39,230 nucleotides of DNA from Pseudomonas sp. TH10 (GCF_016651255.1 NZ_JAEKEG010000081.1:1-39230), one strand, 5' to 3'. Counted from the stretch's first letter, positions 10,551 to 20,435 are shown. The notes: generated from the sequence alone by a model not told the origin. Translations and numbers: made by a program.

Positions 10551-10990
10551 TCAACAACTGGGCGTTTGACGGAAACTCACGGCCAGGCGATTCCAACTGT
10601 TGATGGTCGTGACGGCATGGTCAGGTCGACCATTTCAGCCTCACTGAATTGCTCCCGGGCCTGGGCGTAGACGTCATCCGGAACATGGCTTTCAGCGAGC
10701 AGCGTGACCGCCTCCGCCCAGGCCAGTGCGGCGCGCTCACGGGGGTTGAAGAAGTCACTGTCGCGCCAGACCACGATCGAATACAGCCGCCGATCGGTCT
10801 CGCCCAGGCGTCGCGCATCCACCGAGTGCATGTCAGTGCAGAACGCGCAGCCGTTGAGCTGTGAAGCGCGGATCTTGATCAGGTGCAACAACGGCGGTTC
10901 GATACTGAGATGGCTGGTAAGAGCCTCCATGGCGATCATGGCTTTCATCGCCTTGGGCGATGCGCTGTAGTAATCCAGGCGGGAATTCAT
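10551..10990 (-). pseudogene. AhpD/carboxymuconolactone decarboxylase-like peroxidase, frameshifted near its 3' end
   Basis: The protein has the AhpD-like core LIKIRASQLNGCAFCTDMHSVDARRLGE with the redox pair CxxC and the downstream histidine, followed by ALAWAEAVTLL, all typical of the CMD family. Members use the cysteines to reduce peroxides. The frame as given ends at 10577 with a non-family tail. Adding one base near 10615 (GCC read as CC after ATG on the minus strand) restores MAVTTINSWNRLAVSF and a stop at 10551, for 146 residues. The tail IN-SWNR-AV is what this subfamily normally has, so the indel is probably a sequence error. It is divergent from a MocR regulator 206 bp away. Confidence 0.82.
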
Positions 10991-11196
10991 GGCGAGCCTC
11001 GCGGGCCGATAGAGTCAGCCTACAGTAGGCGCGCAACGTGGGTCGTTACAGCTCCAATCCGGCGAATTAACCGTTGACCACTGCGGCGCCAGGCCAATCT
11101 GCGGTTTTTTACCCGCACAACTACTGCATGTTCGCTCATGGGGGTAATCTTGCGCGATCGCACACGCCCCTGAATCGCCCCCGGAGCCCCGCCGGT
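10991..11196. promoter_or_regulatory. Divergent promoter region between the AhpD-like gene and the MocR gene
   Basis: The 206-bp space between two divergent starts must hold both promoters. MocR regulators commonly control the divergent neighbour from such a space. One small inverted repeat (TGCGG 11100-11104, CCGCA 11113-11117) is visible; I cannot identify an operator with confidence. Confidence 0.4.
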
Positions 11197-12632
11197 ATGG
11201 AACTTCATGTCGTCATCAACGGCCGCAAGGACCTGGCCGGCCAGTTGTACAAGCAACTGCGCAGCGCCATCGAATCCGGTCGCCTGGCGGCTGGCACCCA
11301 GTTGCCGCCCAGCCGCTTGCTGGCAGAGCAACTGGGCATCTCGCGCAAGACCATTTCCGATACCTATGCCCAGCTGACCTACGAGAACTTCCTTACCGGC
11401 GTCATCGGCAAAGGTACGTACGTCAACGCCCGCCCGGCCAAAATCACTCGGAAACAGAGCCATTCGGACCTGGCCAGTGCGCAAATCATCGAATCCTGGC
11501 GCAGCTTGCCAGTGTTCTTGCGCCATCCGACGCTGGAAGGCTCGCTGCGCTACGACTTTATCGGTGGGGCGACCAGCAAGGGCCAGTTTCCGCAGGATGA
11601 CTGGCGCCGCTGCGTCGCTCATGCGATGCGGCAGATGGGCCAGTCCAAAGGCTTCTACAGTGTTGCCGAAGGCCTGCCGGCGCTGCGCAATGCGATTGCC
11701 CGGCATATCGCGTTTTCCCGGGGTATCAATTGCCAGGACGAAGACATCGTCGTGTGCAACGGCGCGCAACAGGCGCTGGACTTGATCACCCGTGTGTTGA
11801 CCCGCCCCGGCAGTCTGGTCGCCATGGAGGATCCGGGTTATCCGCCGGCACGCTTGCTGTTCGGCACGCACGGTGCCGAGGTGGTCGGTATTCCGGTGGA
11901 TGCCGAGGGCATTCAGGTCGAACACATCCCCGATGGCACGCGCCTCATCTATGTCACGCCGTCGCACCAGTTCCCGCTGGGCATGCCAATGAGTCAGGCG
12001 CGCCGCGAAGCCCTGCTGGCTCGCGCCCACGAACTGGGCGCGATCATCATCGAGGACGATTACGACAGCGAGTTTCGCTACGAAGGGCGGCCTACCGATT
12101 CGCTGTTCAATCTCGACCAGCGCGGCATCGTCGCTTATGTCGGCACTTTTTCGAAAACCCTGTTGCCGGAGCTGCGCCTGGGTTACGCAATTCTGCCGCC
12201 GGCTATCCTTGAAGCGGTCATTCGCGCCAAACAGCTGACTGACCTGCACGCCTCGACCCTGCCGCAATGGGCGTTGGCGAAATTCATTGCCGAGGGTTGC
12301 CTGCTCAAGCATATCCGCCGCTGTCACGCGATTTATGCGCAGCGCCGCGAGCGGATTCTCGAACGCGCATGGCCACCGATCTGGCGCCATGGCTGGACGC
12401 GGTGCCGGCCAGCGCCGGCTTCCACATGGTGCTGATGTTCAAGGTGCCTATCGATATGCCATTGCTGGTGGAACTGGCGAAAAAAGTCGAAGTCGGTCTG
12501 TACTCCATCAATGGTTTTTATCATCAGCAGCCCGCGAAAAACGGCCTGTACTTCGGCTTTGGCGCCATCGAAACCCTCGACATCGATATCGCTCTGGATC
12601 GCCTGCGCGACATTCTGCAACAAGTTGCCTGA
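11197..12632 (+). pseudogene. MocR/PdxR-type regulator (GntR HTH plus aminotransferase fold), frameshifted
   Basis: The start at 11197 (MELHVVINGRKDL) has GGAG upstream; the longer frame from 11074 adds unrelated residues. The N-terminal winged HTH spans about 10-80 (GTQLPPSRLLAEQLGISRKT, VIGKGTYV). The remainder is a fold-type I aminotransferase domain with the cofactor motif EDDYDSEFRYEG (aspartates at 287-290) and the PLP lysine K320 in GTFSKTLLPELRLGY. The frame breaks after residue 390 (LER, at 12367-12368): one base is missing, and the rest (MATDLAPWLDAVPASAGFH onward, to 12632) continues in another frame, for 478 residues after correction. It probably senses PLP or a derivative and regulates the divergent AhpD-like gene; that target is inference. 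Confidence 0.85.
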
Positions 12633-12753
12633 ATGATTGGTCTGGGCGATTAACCGCCGATTGGTTATTGGTGATCAGCAGATGCAGGCCTATCCTGCAG
12701 GCGTTATCCCTCAGTGAGCAGGATTCGTCCGGCCTGATTCAGGAGTGTGAGCA

Positions 12754-13047
12754 ATGTCCAACGAAGTGATCAATACGGTCCAGGTGCAGGCTGCCGCCGG
12801 GCGCTCGGATGAACTGGGCAGGCAGCTGCAGAGAATTGTTGAAACCCTGCGCCAGCAACCAGGCTGCGAGTCGTACATGGTCGACCGCTGCCCCGAGGAC
12901 AGCAACCGCTGGAACGTCAGCGCCCGCTGGCAATCGGAAGCGGCCATGCAGATGCATTTCAACTGCCCTGAAGTACAGGGCTTTATCGGCCTGATCGACA
13001 ACCAACTGGCCAACGCGGTGGACTTCAACAGTTTCCCCATCCGCTGA
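12754..13047 (+). CDS. Antibiotic biosynthesis monooxygenase (ABM) domain protein
   Basis: This is a 97-residue single-domain protein of the dimeric alpha/beta-barrel type. The pattern NTVQVQAAAGRSDELGRQLQRIVETLRQQPGCESYMVDR, then WNVSARWQSEAAMQMHFNCPEVQGF, matches ABM/YgiN-like proteins, some of which are quinol monooxygenases. AGGAG lies 9 nt before ATG. It follows the MocR gene by 121 bp on the same strand and precedes a secreted cupin by about 100 bp. The substrate cannot be told from sequence. Confidence 0.85.
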   Translation: MSNEVINTVQVQAAAGRSDELGRQLQRIVETLRQQPGCESYMVDRCPEDSNRWNVSARWQSEAAMQMHFNCPEVQGFIGLIDNQLANAVDFNSFPIR

Positions 13048-13144
13048 GATTGGTCACCTGACCTTCCGGGGAATTGGCTGTTTGCCTGGCCTCACCTGCG
13101 CACTAATGTGGGTTCGGACAACCCCACTCTTCCAGGTGATAAAC

Positions 13145-13561
13145 ATGAAGACCCTGCGTTTGATCGCTGCTCCCCTTGCGGCACTGGCCCTGACCGTTTC
13201 CGCTGCTGCACTGGCCCACGAAGCTGCGCCATCGGAAAAGGTCACGGTGCTGCAAGACCAGATGCTGAAAAACGTGCCCGGCAAAAAAGCCTTGATGATC
13301 GAGGTCGATTACCAGCCCGGCCAGGCCTCCATAGCTCACAAGCATGAAGGCACCGCCATGGCCTACGTGCTGTCCGGCGAGATCATCTCGCAGGTCAAAG
13401 GCGAACAAGCAGTGTCGTACAAGGCCGGTGAGTACTGGTACGAGCCCGCCGGCTCGGAACACCTGGTCTCGAAAAACGCCAGCGCAACCCAACCTGCGAA
13501 ACTGTTGGTATTCATGGTGCTGTCGCCGGACGAGAAAGTGTTGATCCCGTTGAAAAACTGA
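13145..13561 (+). CDS. Exported cupin-domain protein
   Basis: The start at 13145 (MKTLRLIAAP) follows AGGTGA. The N-terminus is a clear signal peptide (MKTLRLIAAPLAALALTVSA, cleavage probably at ALA-HEA near residue 24). The 138-residue product has a single cupin barrel with the metal-binding set HKHEGTAMAYVLSGE in motif 1 and YWYEPAGSEHLVSKN in motif 2. It is therefore a periplasmic small cupin of unknown substrate. A strong terminator follows. Confidence 0.88.
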   Translation: MKTLRLIAAPLAALALTVSAAALAHEAAPSEKVTVLQDQMLKNVPGKKALMIEVDYQPGQASIAHKHEGTAMAYVLSGEIISQVKGEQAVSYKAGEYWYEPAGSEHLVSKNASATQPAKLLVFMVLSPDEKVLIPLKN

Positions 13562-13588
13562 TAGCTGAGCGACGATGCATAAATAATC

Positions 13589-13617
13589 AGGCCCATTTTA
13601 ATTATTTGGGCCTTTTT
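13589..13617 (+). terminator. Rho-independent terminator after the cupin gene
   Basis: A 7-bp stem AGGCCCA (13589-13595) / TGGGCCT (13607-13613) with an AT-rich loop is followed by a T run, 28 bp after the cupin stop. An AT-rich flank (AATAA ahead, TTTTTATT behind) fits an intrinsic terminator. Confidence 0.8.
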
Positions 13618-13785
13618 ATTTCTCCGAGCGATGAGTCGCCAATCTTTACGCCGAACGAAACTAATGACTGTAGCCGTGGCATCACCGGCGCTATTTCATT
13701 AAATGCTGACAGGACTAATCTTTGAATGATTGCCGGACGTCGGCGATAAACTTCATGAATCAAGCTGTTTCACTGGAGTAAGACC

Positions 13786-14496
13786 ATGAAATCAGTGCTG
13801 ATCAGTACACTGGCAATGACGGTTACCCTGACGGGCTGCTCCGTTCCAACTGCACCCGAATCGGTTGCTTCCCTGCATGGGATATTCTCCCAACCGGTAG
13901 GCCGCAGCGCTTCCACCAAGGTGCCCAGCGGGCCCGACAAATCCGTAGGCATTGTCTACAGTCGCAATACCCAGACCAATCGCGCTTACCTCGATGATTA
14001 CCGCGCCAGCGCGGGGACGGGCTTTGGCCAGAGCCTGTTGGTGCAGTCAATTCATGACGCCTATGTGGCCAGCTCTACACCGGACAGGGCTGTGGACTGG
14101 GTCAAGGCTTCGTTACAGCGCCAGTTTGGCTCGGTGACGCAATACCCGGACATGCAGAGCCTGCGCGCGGCGAAGCCTGATGTGGCAGCAGTCGTTGATG
14201 CCCGCAGCCAGTTGATTACCTCGCGCAGTTCGGATGTGGAAGCGGATGTCAGTGCGCACTTCTATGACCGCGACCTTAACTACATCGGCACCGCTCGCGG
14301 GTACGACACCAAGTCATTGAGCCCTTTATGGGCCGATTACAAGCGCAGCGAAGAGATAGTTGCGGATATCAACGAGCAGCAGGAAGTGCAGGTTCGGGCA
14401 TTGCAGAAGTTTGACCAGTCGCTCAGTAATTTATTGACCGGACCGACAAGTAGTGTCTCGATGATTGATGATAATACAAGCGGTAAGTTGTATTGA
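13786..14496 (+). CDS. Lipoprotein of unknown function
   Basis: The 236-residue product starts at 13786 behind GGAGTAAGACC. It carries a lipobox MKSVLISTLAMTVTLTGC, with C18 followed by Ser, which predicts outer-membrane location. The mature part begins with a low-complexity region, then VGIVYSRNTQTNRAYLDDYRA, a helical middle (DAYVASSTPDRAVDWVKASLQRQFG), and VDARSQLITSRSSDVEADVSAHFYD with AxFYDRDLNYIGTARG, a pattern reminiscent of lipoproteins that bind or modify envelope components, but I cannot name the family. It is isolated: the cupin terminator lies upstream and a REP pair plus a bidirectional terminator lie downstream. Confidence 0.8.
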   Translation: MKSVLISTLAMTVTLTGCSVPTAPESVASLHGIFSQPVGRSASTKVPSGPDKSVGIVYSRNTQTNRAYLDDYRASAGTGFGQSLLVQSIHDAYVASSTPDRAVDWVKASLQRQFGSVTQYPDMQSLRAAKPDVAAVVDARSQLITSRSSDVEADVSAHFYDRDLNYIGTARGYDTKSLSPLWADYKRSEEIVADINEQQEVQVRALQKFDQSLSNLLTGPTSSVSMIDDNTSGKLY

Positions 14497-14503
14497 GTCT
14501 AAT

Positions 14504-14606
14504 GGCCCCTTCGCGGGCAAGCCCGCTCCCACAGGGTTCGGTGTAATGTGGAGATTATGTGCCCAACACAAAACTCTGTGGGAGCGGGCTTGCCCGCGAA
14601 GGGGCC
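14504..14606. repeat. REP doublet (CGCGGGCAAGCCCGC family)
   Basis: Two near-perfect inverted arms, GGCCCCTTCGCGGGCAAGCC at the left and the reverse complement at the right (14587-14606), flank about 50 bp containing CACAGGGTTCGGTGTAATGT. Each arm holds its own GCGGGC-AA-GCCCGC hairpin. The pair lies just past the lipoprotein gene stop and before the gdhB terminator. It differs in sequence from the GTAGGAGCTGCC family elsewhere in the window. Confidence 0.88.
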
Positions 14607-14623
14607 CTGCAGATACACCCCAA

Positions 14624-14658
14624 CAAAAAAACCCGCATCTCTCAATGCGGGTTTTTTT
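14624..14658. terminator. Bidirectional Rho-independent terminator (gdhB and lipoprotein gene)
   Basis: An 8-bp perfect stem ACCCGCAT (14631-14638) / ATGCGGGT (14645-14652) with the loop CTCTCA has an A run before it and a T run after it, so it can work on both strands between the two convergent genes. Confidence 0.85.
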
Positions 14659-14672
14659 CATTCCGCGACTGA

Positions 14673-17600
14673 TTAAGCCGCCGGTTCCAGCTCTGCGCTG
14701 ACCGTTGCAGGAGCAGGCACTACGGCTTGCCCACTCAAGGCCAGATCCAGCAGCTCACGGTTGGCCACCGCATACATGGCGTAGTCCGTGCCGCTTGCCG
14801 CACGGATTTCCACCAGCATGGCGCGCCAGCGCGAGATCATGCCTTCGTGCTGTTCCATCCACAGCGCCAGACGTGCTTCCACGTCCAGAGTGCCGTCGCC
14901 CTGTTGCAGGACGGAGATGGTGATCGCACGTTGCTGCCAATCGACATCGTCACGGAACGCTTCACGGGCCAGAGCCTGCCAATTGTTTTCAACCGGCAGT
15001 GCGCTGATCTGTTGCAGGTACCAGGTGATGTCCAGTGCACTGCCCACGGCGAAGTAAGCTTTGGCCACTTCGGCAGGGTTCTGCCCGGTGACATCCGACG
15101 CTTCGATGATCGGCAGCAGGGTGTACAGGTGCGAGGTGCCCGCAACCATACGCGCCAGCAGTTCCGGTACACCGGCTTCGACATACGCCTGATAACGCGC
15201 CTGCCAGTTTTCACGGATTTCGCCGCTCAGCAGTTCGTCGAGCTTCAGACCCAGCTCTTTCAGGTGCGGACCGAAATGCGCTGTGTCACGGGCAGCGTTC
15301 TGCTCGTTGCGACGGGCACGCAGGAACCAGCGCGTAGCGCGACGGCCCAGACGCATCAGCTCGTCCATCAGCTCCAGCTGCACGTCAGCGGAAACCTGAT
15401 AATCCAGCGCTTCGATCTGACGGAACCAGTGCGGGAGGTGGAAGATGTCGCGCACGATCACATAAGCGCCCGCCACGTTCGCCGGGCTCATGCCGGTCGA
15501 CTCTTTGAGTCGTTGAACGAAGGTGATGCCCATGTGGTTGACCAGGTCATTGGCGATCTGGGTGCTGACGATTTCGCGCTTCAGACGGTGACGGCGCATG
15601 GCCGCAGAGAACTTGCTCACCAGGCTTGGCGGGAAAGCGGTTTCCATGTCGCGGGTCAGGTAGTCGTCGTCCGGCACCAGGGAGCCCAGCAACTGCTCCT
15701 TGAGGTCGATCTTGCTGTACGAGATCAGTACCGACAGCTCAGGACGGGTCAAGCCATGGCCATCGGCGATGCGCTCGGCCAGTTGTTCTTCGGTCGGCAG
15801 GAACTCGATGGCGCGATCCAGCTTGCCGCGGCCTTCCAGATCGCCCATCAGACGCTTGTACTCAGCGATGCGCTCGTAGGCACGACGCGCTGCCAGAGAC
15901 AGGGCCTGAGTCTGCTTGTAGTTGTTGCCGAGCACCAGATTGCCGACTTCGTCGGTCATGCTCGCCAGCAACTGGTTGCGCTGCTTGTCGGTCATGTCAC
16001 CGGCCTGAACCACTTCGTTCAGCAGGATCTTGATGTTCACTTCGTGGTCGGAGCAGTCCACGCCACCGGCGTTGTCGATGAAGTCGGTGTTGGAACCGCC
16101 GCCATTCAGACCGAATTCGACACGACCCAGTTGGGTCATGCCGAGGTTACCGCCCTCGCCCACGACTTTGCAGCGCAGTTCGTTGCCGTTCACGCGCAGT
16201 GCATCGTTGGCCTTGTCGCCAACATCGGCGTGGCTTTCGCTGCTGGCCTTGACGTAAGTACCGATACCGCCGTTCCACAACAGGTCCACCGGCGCCTTGA
16301 GCAAGGCGTTCAGCAGTTCGGTCGGGGTCAGCTTGTCTGCCTTGATGTCGAAGCGCTCTTTCATCTGCGGGGAAATCGCGATGCTTTTGGCGCTACGGGA
16401 GAAGATCCCGCCACCCTCAGACATGATGCTGGTGTCGTAATCGGTCCAGGCCGAACGCGGCAACTCGAACATACGCTGACGCTCGACGAAGCTGGTCGCC
16501 GGGTTCGGGTTTGGATCGATGAAGATGTGCAGGTGGTTGAAGGCAGCGACCAGTTGCAGCTTGTCGGACATCAACAGGCCGTTACCGAACACGTCACCGG
16601 CCATGTCGCCGACGCCCACTACGGTGATGCTGTCTTCCTGAACATTGATGCCGCGCTCGCGGAAGTGACGTTGTACGCCAACCCACGCGCCTTTGGCGGT
16701 GATGCCCATTTTCTTGTGGTCGTAACCGGCGGAACCACCGGACGCGAACGCGTCACCGAGCCAGAAACCATAGTCGATGGCAATGCCGTTGGCGATGTCG
16801 GAGAAGGTCGCAGTGCCCTTGTCCGCAGCCACCACCAGGTACGGGTCATCGTCATCATGGCGCACGACGTTGACCGGCGGTACCAGCGCACCGTCTTTCA
16901 GGTTGTCGGTGATGTCCAGCAGACCCGAGATGAAAATGCGGTAGCAGGCGATGCCCTCGGCCGCGATCTCGTCACGGCTGCCGCCCAATGGCAGGCGCCG
17001 CGGCAGGAAGCCGCCCTTCGCACCCACCGGCACGATGACCGAGTTCTTCACTTGTTGAGCTTTTACCAGGCCGAGGACTTCGGTACGGAAGTCTTCTTCA
17101 CGGTCGGACCAGCGCAGGCCACCACGGGCGACGTTACCGAAGCGCAGGTGTACGCCTTCAACGCGTGGCGAGTAGACGAAGATTTCGAACTTCGGCACTG
17201 GCTTCGGCAGTTCAGGGATCGCGTGCGGGTTGAACTTGAAGCTGAAGTACGACTTGTTCTGGCCGTTGGCATCAGTCTGGTAGAAGTTGGTGCGCAGGGT
17301 CGCTTTGATCAGGTCAAGGTAACGACGCAGGATGCGGTCTTCGTTGAGCACCTGAACATCGTCCAGGGCGGTCAGAATCGCTTGTTCCAGACGCTGCTGC
17401 TTGTCTTCCAGATCGTCGCTGGTGAGCTTGCGCGCCAGGTAGAAACGGGTCTTGAACAACCGGGTCAGCTCACGAGCGATGTCGGTGTGGTTGTTCAGGG
17501 TGCTGGCGATGTAGCCCAGGTCGAAGCCCAGACGGATCTGCTTCATGTAGCGTGCGTAGGCGCGCAGCAGCGCCACGTCGCGCCATGGCAGGCCGGCGGT

Positions 17601-19574
17601 CAGTACCAGGCGGTTGAACGCATCGTTTTCGGCATCGCCGCTGACGATGTGAATGAACGCGTCCTGCAACGTGTCGTTGAGTTGCTGGATGTCGAGGTCC
17701 AGTCCTTCAGCGGCAGTGAACGCGAAGTCGTGAATCCAGAACTCGCGGCCATTGGTGTGACGCAGACGGTACGGGAACTCGCCCAGCACGCGCAGGCCGA
17801 GGTTTTCCAGGATAGGCAGCACGTCGGACAGCGCCAGCGGCGTGTCGGCGTGATACAGCTTGCAATGCAACTCGCGTTGGCCAGAGACCTGACCCAGCGG
17901 CTGATAGAAGCTCATCACCAGCGGATTTTTTTCGTTCAGGCTCAGCAGGTGCTGCATGTCGACCACGGCCGAATGCGCAGCGAAACGCTCGCGATAGCCA
18001 GCCGGGAAGCCTTTCGGGAAGTCCGCCAGCACGTTGGTGCCATGGGCTTCGCCGAAGCTTTCGACGGTCAGTGCGGCGTAGTCGTCCTGCCAGCTGCGGC
18101 AGGCCTGCACGACTTCTTTTTCCAGCAGCAGCGGATCGATGTCGAGACGGTTTTTCGGGTCAACACGCAGGATCAGCTGTACGCGAGCCAGCACGGACTC
18201 AGAGAAGAATGTCCAGAATTCGCAATCGGACGCCTTCAGGCGTTCCATCAAGACTTGCTGGATCTTCTGGCGGACTTCGGTGGAATAGATGTCGCGTGGC
18301 ACATAGGCCAGGCAGTAGCAGAAGCGACCGTACGGGTCTTTGCGCAGGAACACGCGAATCTTGTTGCGTTCCTGGATCTGCACGATCGACATCACGGTGC
18401 TGAACAGTTCGTCGACCGGGGTCTGGAACAGGTCGTCACGCGGCAGGACTTCAAGCACCTGCGCCAGTTCCTTGCCCAAGTGCGCCTTGGACTGGAAGCC
18501 GGAACGGTGTTCGATTTCAGCGACCTTGCGGCGGATGAACGGGATGACCCGCACGCTCTCGCCATACACCGAAGAGGTGTACAGGCCCATGAAACGGTGT
18601 TCCTTGATGACCTTGCCGTCGGCGTCGATTTCACGGATCGACACGTAGTCCGGGTAGGCCGGACGGTGTACGCGGCTTGGGTGCGCGGCCTTGGCGAACG
18701 ACAGCAGGGTCGGTTCACGCAGGTACTTCACGGCATAGTCTTCGATGCGCAGGTCGTCGTAGGTCAGGCCGGTGCGCAGCAGCTTGGTCAGGCCGAGGAA
18801 GGAGTTCTGGTCGTACTCGATATGGCCGCCATCGGCTTGATCGGTGACCACGAACTCTTCGTAGCCGAGGAAGGTGAAGTGGTTGCCCACCAGCCATTCC
18901 AGGAAGCTTTTGATTTCGTTCTTTTCGTCGGCATCGACGGCAAACGCGCTGTTGTCGAGCTGGGTGAGGATTTCCTGCACCTTGGCTTTCATCGGCTCGA
19001 AATCGGCGACCGCGACGCGGACTTCACCGAGAACCTGCTCCAGCTCTTTGCTCAGCACATTCAGTTCGGCCGCGTTGGCGCAGCGGTCGATTTCCAGGTA
19101 CATCAGCGACTCTTGCAGAATGCCATCGCCCTGGGTGCCTTTCGGCAGAACTTCCAGCAGCTCGCCCTTGCTGCCACGACGTACGCTGAGCACGGTGGTT
19201 TGCAGGGTGTGGATGCTGTAGCCGCGGCGGTTCAGCTCGGTGCGGACCGAGTCGACCAGAAACGGCAGGTCATGGTGCAGGACTTCGACCGCGGTGTGGG
19301 TCGACTGCCAGCCATGACGTTCGTAATCGGGGTTGTAGACGCGCACTTGCGGTTGCGCGTGATCGAAGCGCTCAAGCAGGCGCCACGCAGAGAGAGTACA
19401 GCCAGCGAGGTCGGAGAGGCGACGTTGAGTCAGCTCGTCCAGAGAAATGATGCCGAAGAATTGTTCAGCGAACAGCGCCACTTGTGGCAGTGCCTGTTCA
19501 CTGATGTGCTGCGCCAGTGCCGCTTGCAGTTGGTGCTGGAAGTCGGCTTTGCTGGCTGCGGTGAAGAACGCCAT
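14673..19574 (-). CDS. gdhB: NAD-specific glutamate dehydrogenase, large (about 180 kDa) type
   Basis: The enzyme oxidises glutamate to 2-oxoglutarate and ammonia with NAD, feeding amino-acid carbon into the TCA cycle; in P. aeruginosa the gdhB enzyme is linked to arginine use. I start it at 19574 (MAFFTAASKADF), where GGAG precedes ATG, giving 1633 residues; the frame extends 45 codons further up without support. A long N-terminal region with ACT-like folds (HHDLPFLVDSVRTELNRRGY) precedes the catalytic GDH core (VARGGLRWSDREEDFRTEVL, VPVGAKGGF near residue 850, VVGVGDMAGDVFGNG, IDPNPNPATSF and VGEGGNLGMTQLGRVEF). A C-terminal helical region ends in SAELEPAA. An intrinsic terminator follows. 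The entire antisense strand is open as a shadow frame. Confidence 0.96.
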   Translation of the reverse strand: MAFFTAASKADFQHQLQAALAQHISEQALPQVALFAEQFFGIISLDELTQRRLSDLAGCTLSAWRLLERFDHAQPQVRVYNPDYERHGWQSTHTAVEVLHHDLPFLVDSVRTELNRRGYSIHTLQTTVLSVRRGSKGELLEVLPKGTQGDGILQESLMYLEIDRCANAAELNVLSKELEQVLGEVRVAVADFEPMKAKVQEILTQLDNSAFAVDADEKNEIKSFLEWLVGNHFTFLGYEEFVVTDQADGGHIEYDQNSFLGLTKLLRTGLTYDDLRIEDYAVKYLREPTLLSFAKAAHPSRVHRPAYPDYVSIREIDADGKVIKEHRFMGLYTSSVYGESVRVIPFIRRKVAEIEHRSGFQSKAHLGKELAQVLEVLPRDDLFQTPVDELFSTVMSIVQIQERNKIRVFLRKDPYGRFCYCLAYVPRDIYSTEVRQKIQQVLMERLKASDCEFWTFFSESVLARVQLILRVDPKNRLDIDPLLLEKEVVQACRSWQDDYAALTVESFGEAHGTNVLADFPKGFPAGYRERFAAHSAVVDMQHLLSLNEKNPLVMSFYQPLGQVSGQRELHCKLYHADTPLALSDVLPILENLGLRVLGEFPYRLRHTNGREFWIHDFAFTAAEGLDLDIQQLNDTLQDAFIHIVSGDAENDAFNRLVLTAGLPWRDVALLRAYARYMKQIRLGFDLGYIASTLNNHTDIARELTRLFKTRFYLARKLTSDDLEDKQQRLEQAILTALDDVQVLNEDRILRRYLDLIKATLRTNFYQTDANGQNKSYFSFKFNPHAIPELPKPVPKFEIFVYSPRVEGVHLRFGNVARGGLRWSDREEDFRTEVLGLVKAQQVKNSVIVPVGAKGGFLPRRLPLGGSRDEIAAEGIACYRIFISGLLDITDNLKDGALVPPVNVVRHDDDDPYLVVAADKGTATFSDIANGIAIDYGFWLGDAFASGGSAGYDHKKMGITAKGAWVGVQRHFRERGINVQEDSITVVGVGDMAGDVFGNGLLMSDKLQLVAAFNHLHIFIDPNPNPATSFVERQRMFELPRSAWTDYDTSIMSEGGGIFSRSAKSIAISPQMKERFDIKADKLTPTELLNALLKAPVDLLWNGGIGTYVKASSESHADVGDKANDALRVNGNELRCKVVGEGGNLGMTQLGRVEFGLNGGGSNTDFIDNAGGVDCSDHEVNIKILLNEVVQAGDMTDKQRNQLLASMTDEVGNLVLGNNYKQTQALSLAARRAYERIAEYKRLMGDLEGRGKLDRAIEFLPTEEQLAERIADGHGLTRPELSVLISYSKIDLKEQLLGSLVPDDDYLTRDMETAFPPSLVSKFSAAMRRHRLKREIVSTQIANDLVNHMGITFVQRLKESTGMSPANVAGAYVIVRDIFHLPHWFRQIEALDYQVSADVQLELMDELMRLGRRATRWFLRARRNEQNAARDTAHFGPHLKELGLKLDELLSGEIRENWQARYQAYVEAGVPELLARMVAGTSHLYTLLPIIEASDVTGQNPAEVAKAYFAVGSALDITWYLQQISALPVENNWQALAREAFRDDVDWQQRAITISVLQQGDGTLDVEARLALWMEQHEGMISRWRAMLVEIRAASGTDYAMYAVANRELLDLALSGQAVVPAPATVSAELEPAA

Positions 19575-20078
19575 CTGTGGTACTCCGCTTAAGCTTGTTA
19601 TTGATGGAAAGCGTCGCGTGCAACACCCCTTTCGGGGCTTGTGTCGCCCTGTTCCTGATTCTCGGGCAGAGGAAACAGGGGGACAGGTGGGTGAAGCTGG
19701 ACGAGACACTCAGGTCACATTCACCTTCCATAGAATGGGCATCTGCAAAAACGACTGCCAGGGCTGCCGACAATGCCTTTACGGGTGCTCATCCGTTGCG
19801 CAGCTTAATGGGTGCGACAATGTGTCTGCTTGCGGTGCTGCGACATATTCGGTCATTGGCACGTAAACGAGGGCTTTCGCACCGGTAAACACTAGCACTC
19901 GTGGCGCAAAACGCTGGTCTGAATCCCCGTTTTTACGCTACATGCGTGCCAGAAATGACCATTGACCCACGTCTTGTTCACGACACATCCTCTGACACTC
20001 TCACATGCAGAAATTCCCGAGGGCTGGCAGAATCGCGCCCATTAGCGACCAACACGCCCCTTGAGGCAGGAATTGACC
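19575..20078. other. Intergenic region upstream of gdhB and the small acidic gene
   Basis: Some 500 bp between two divergent starts. I see no convincing gene. It must contain the gdhB promoter and leader; a CCCC-GAAA-GGGG hairpin lies in that leader (19626-19637 read on the minus strand). It also holds the promoter of the gene starting at 20079. The many short frames here lack ribosome sites or family features. Confidence 0.5.
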
Positions 20079-20435
20079 ATGCAAATGACCACCGCCCTAC
20101 TAATCGTCAACCCGTGCGACGACGAAGAAGACAACATGGCCATGCTCTGCTGCCATAGCGAGCAGGGCGAGATGTTCCTGATGACCCGCTACCCGGACGA
20201 AGACGCGCTGGACATCACCCTGGACGGTGAACCTTCGACCCTGGAAGGCGTAAAAGTGACTCTGAGCCCTACCCGCCTGCTGATCGAAATCGCTCCAGGG
20301 GATGTCGATGCGCTGAATGGGGATGATTGCCTGGAGATCATCCACAGCACCGCGGCGGGTGATCTGCCTGAGGTGGAGGAGACTTTGCAGAATATTCTCA
20401 AAGGGACCGGGACTTATATCAGCCAGATTGGCTGA
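20079..20435 (+). CDS. Small acidic protein of unknown function (118 aa)
   Basis: The start is taken at 20079 (MQMTTALLIVNPCDDEEDN), with AGGCAGGAATTGACC before it; an upstream in-frame start at 20061 adds six residues. The protein is rich in D and E (DEEDN, YPDEDALDITLDGEP, GDVDALNGDDCLEII) and shows an alternating strand-like pattern (GVKVTLSPTRLLIEIAPGD). It has no signal peptide and no membrane segment. Two cysteines lie in MLCCHSEQGE. I do not recognise a named family. It is divergent from gdhB and is followed after 326 bp by the AT-rich ABC exporter. Confidence 0.75.
   Translation: MQMTTALLIVNPCDDEEDNMAMLCCHSEQGEMFLMTRYPDEDALDITLDGEPSTLEGVKVTLSPTRLLIEIAPGDVDALNGDDCLEIIHSTAAGDLPEVEETLQNILKGTGTYISQIG

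Noticed and set aside
11020..12390. A 456-codon minus-strand frame over the MocR gene
   Set aside because: It is a shadow of the MocR reading frame; no domain or ribosome site.
14727..19592. A 1621-codon open frame antisense to gdhB
   Set aside because: It spans the gdhB gene in the opposite strand and has His/Gln/Val/Arg-rich, low-structure sequence, as expected from the shadow of a high-GC gene. gdhB has all its family motifs.
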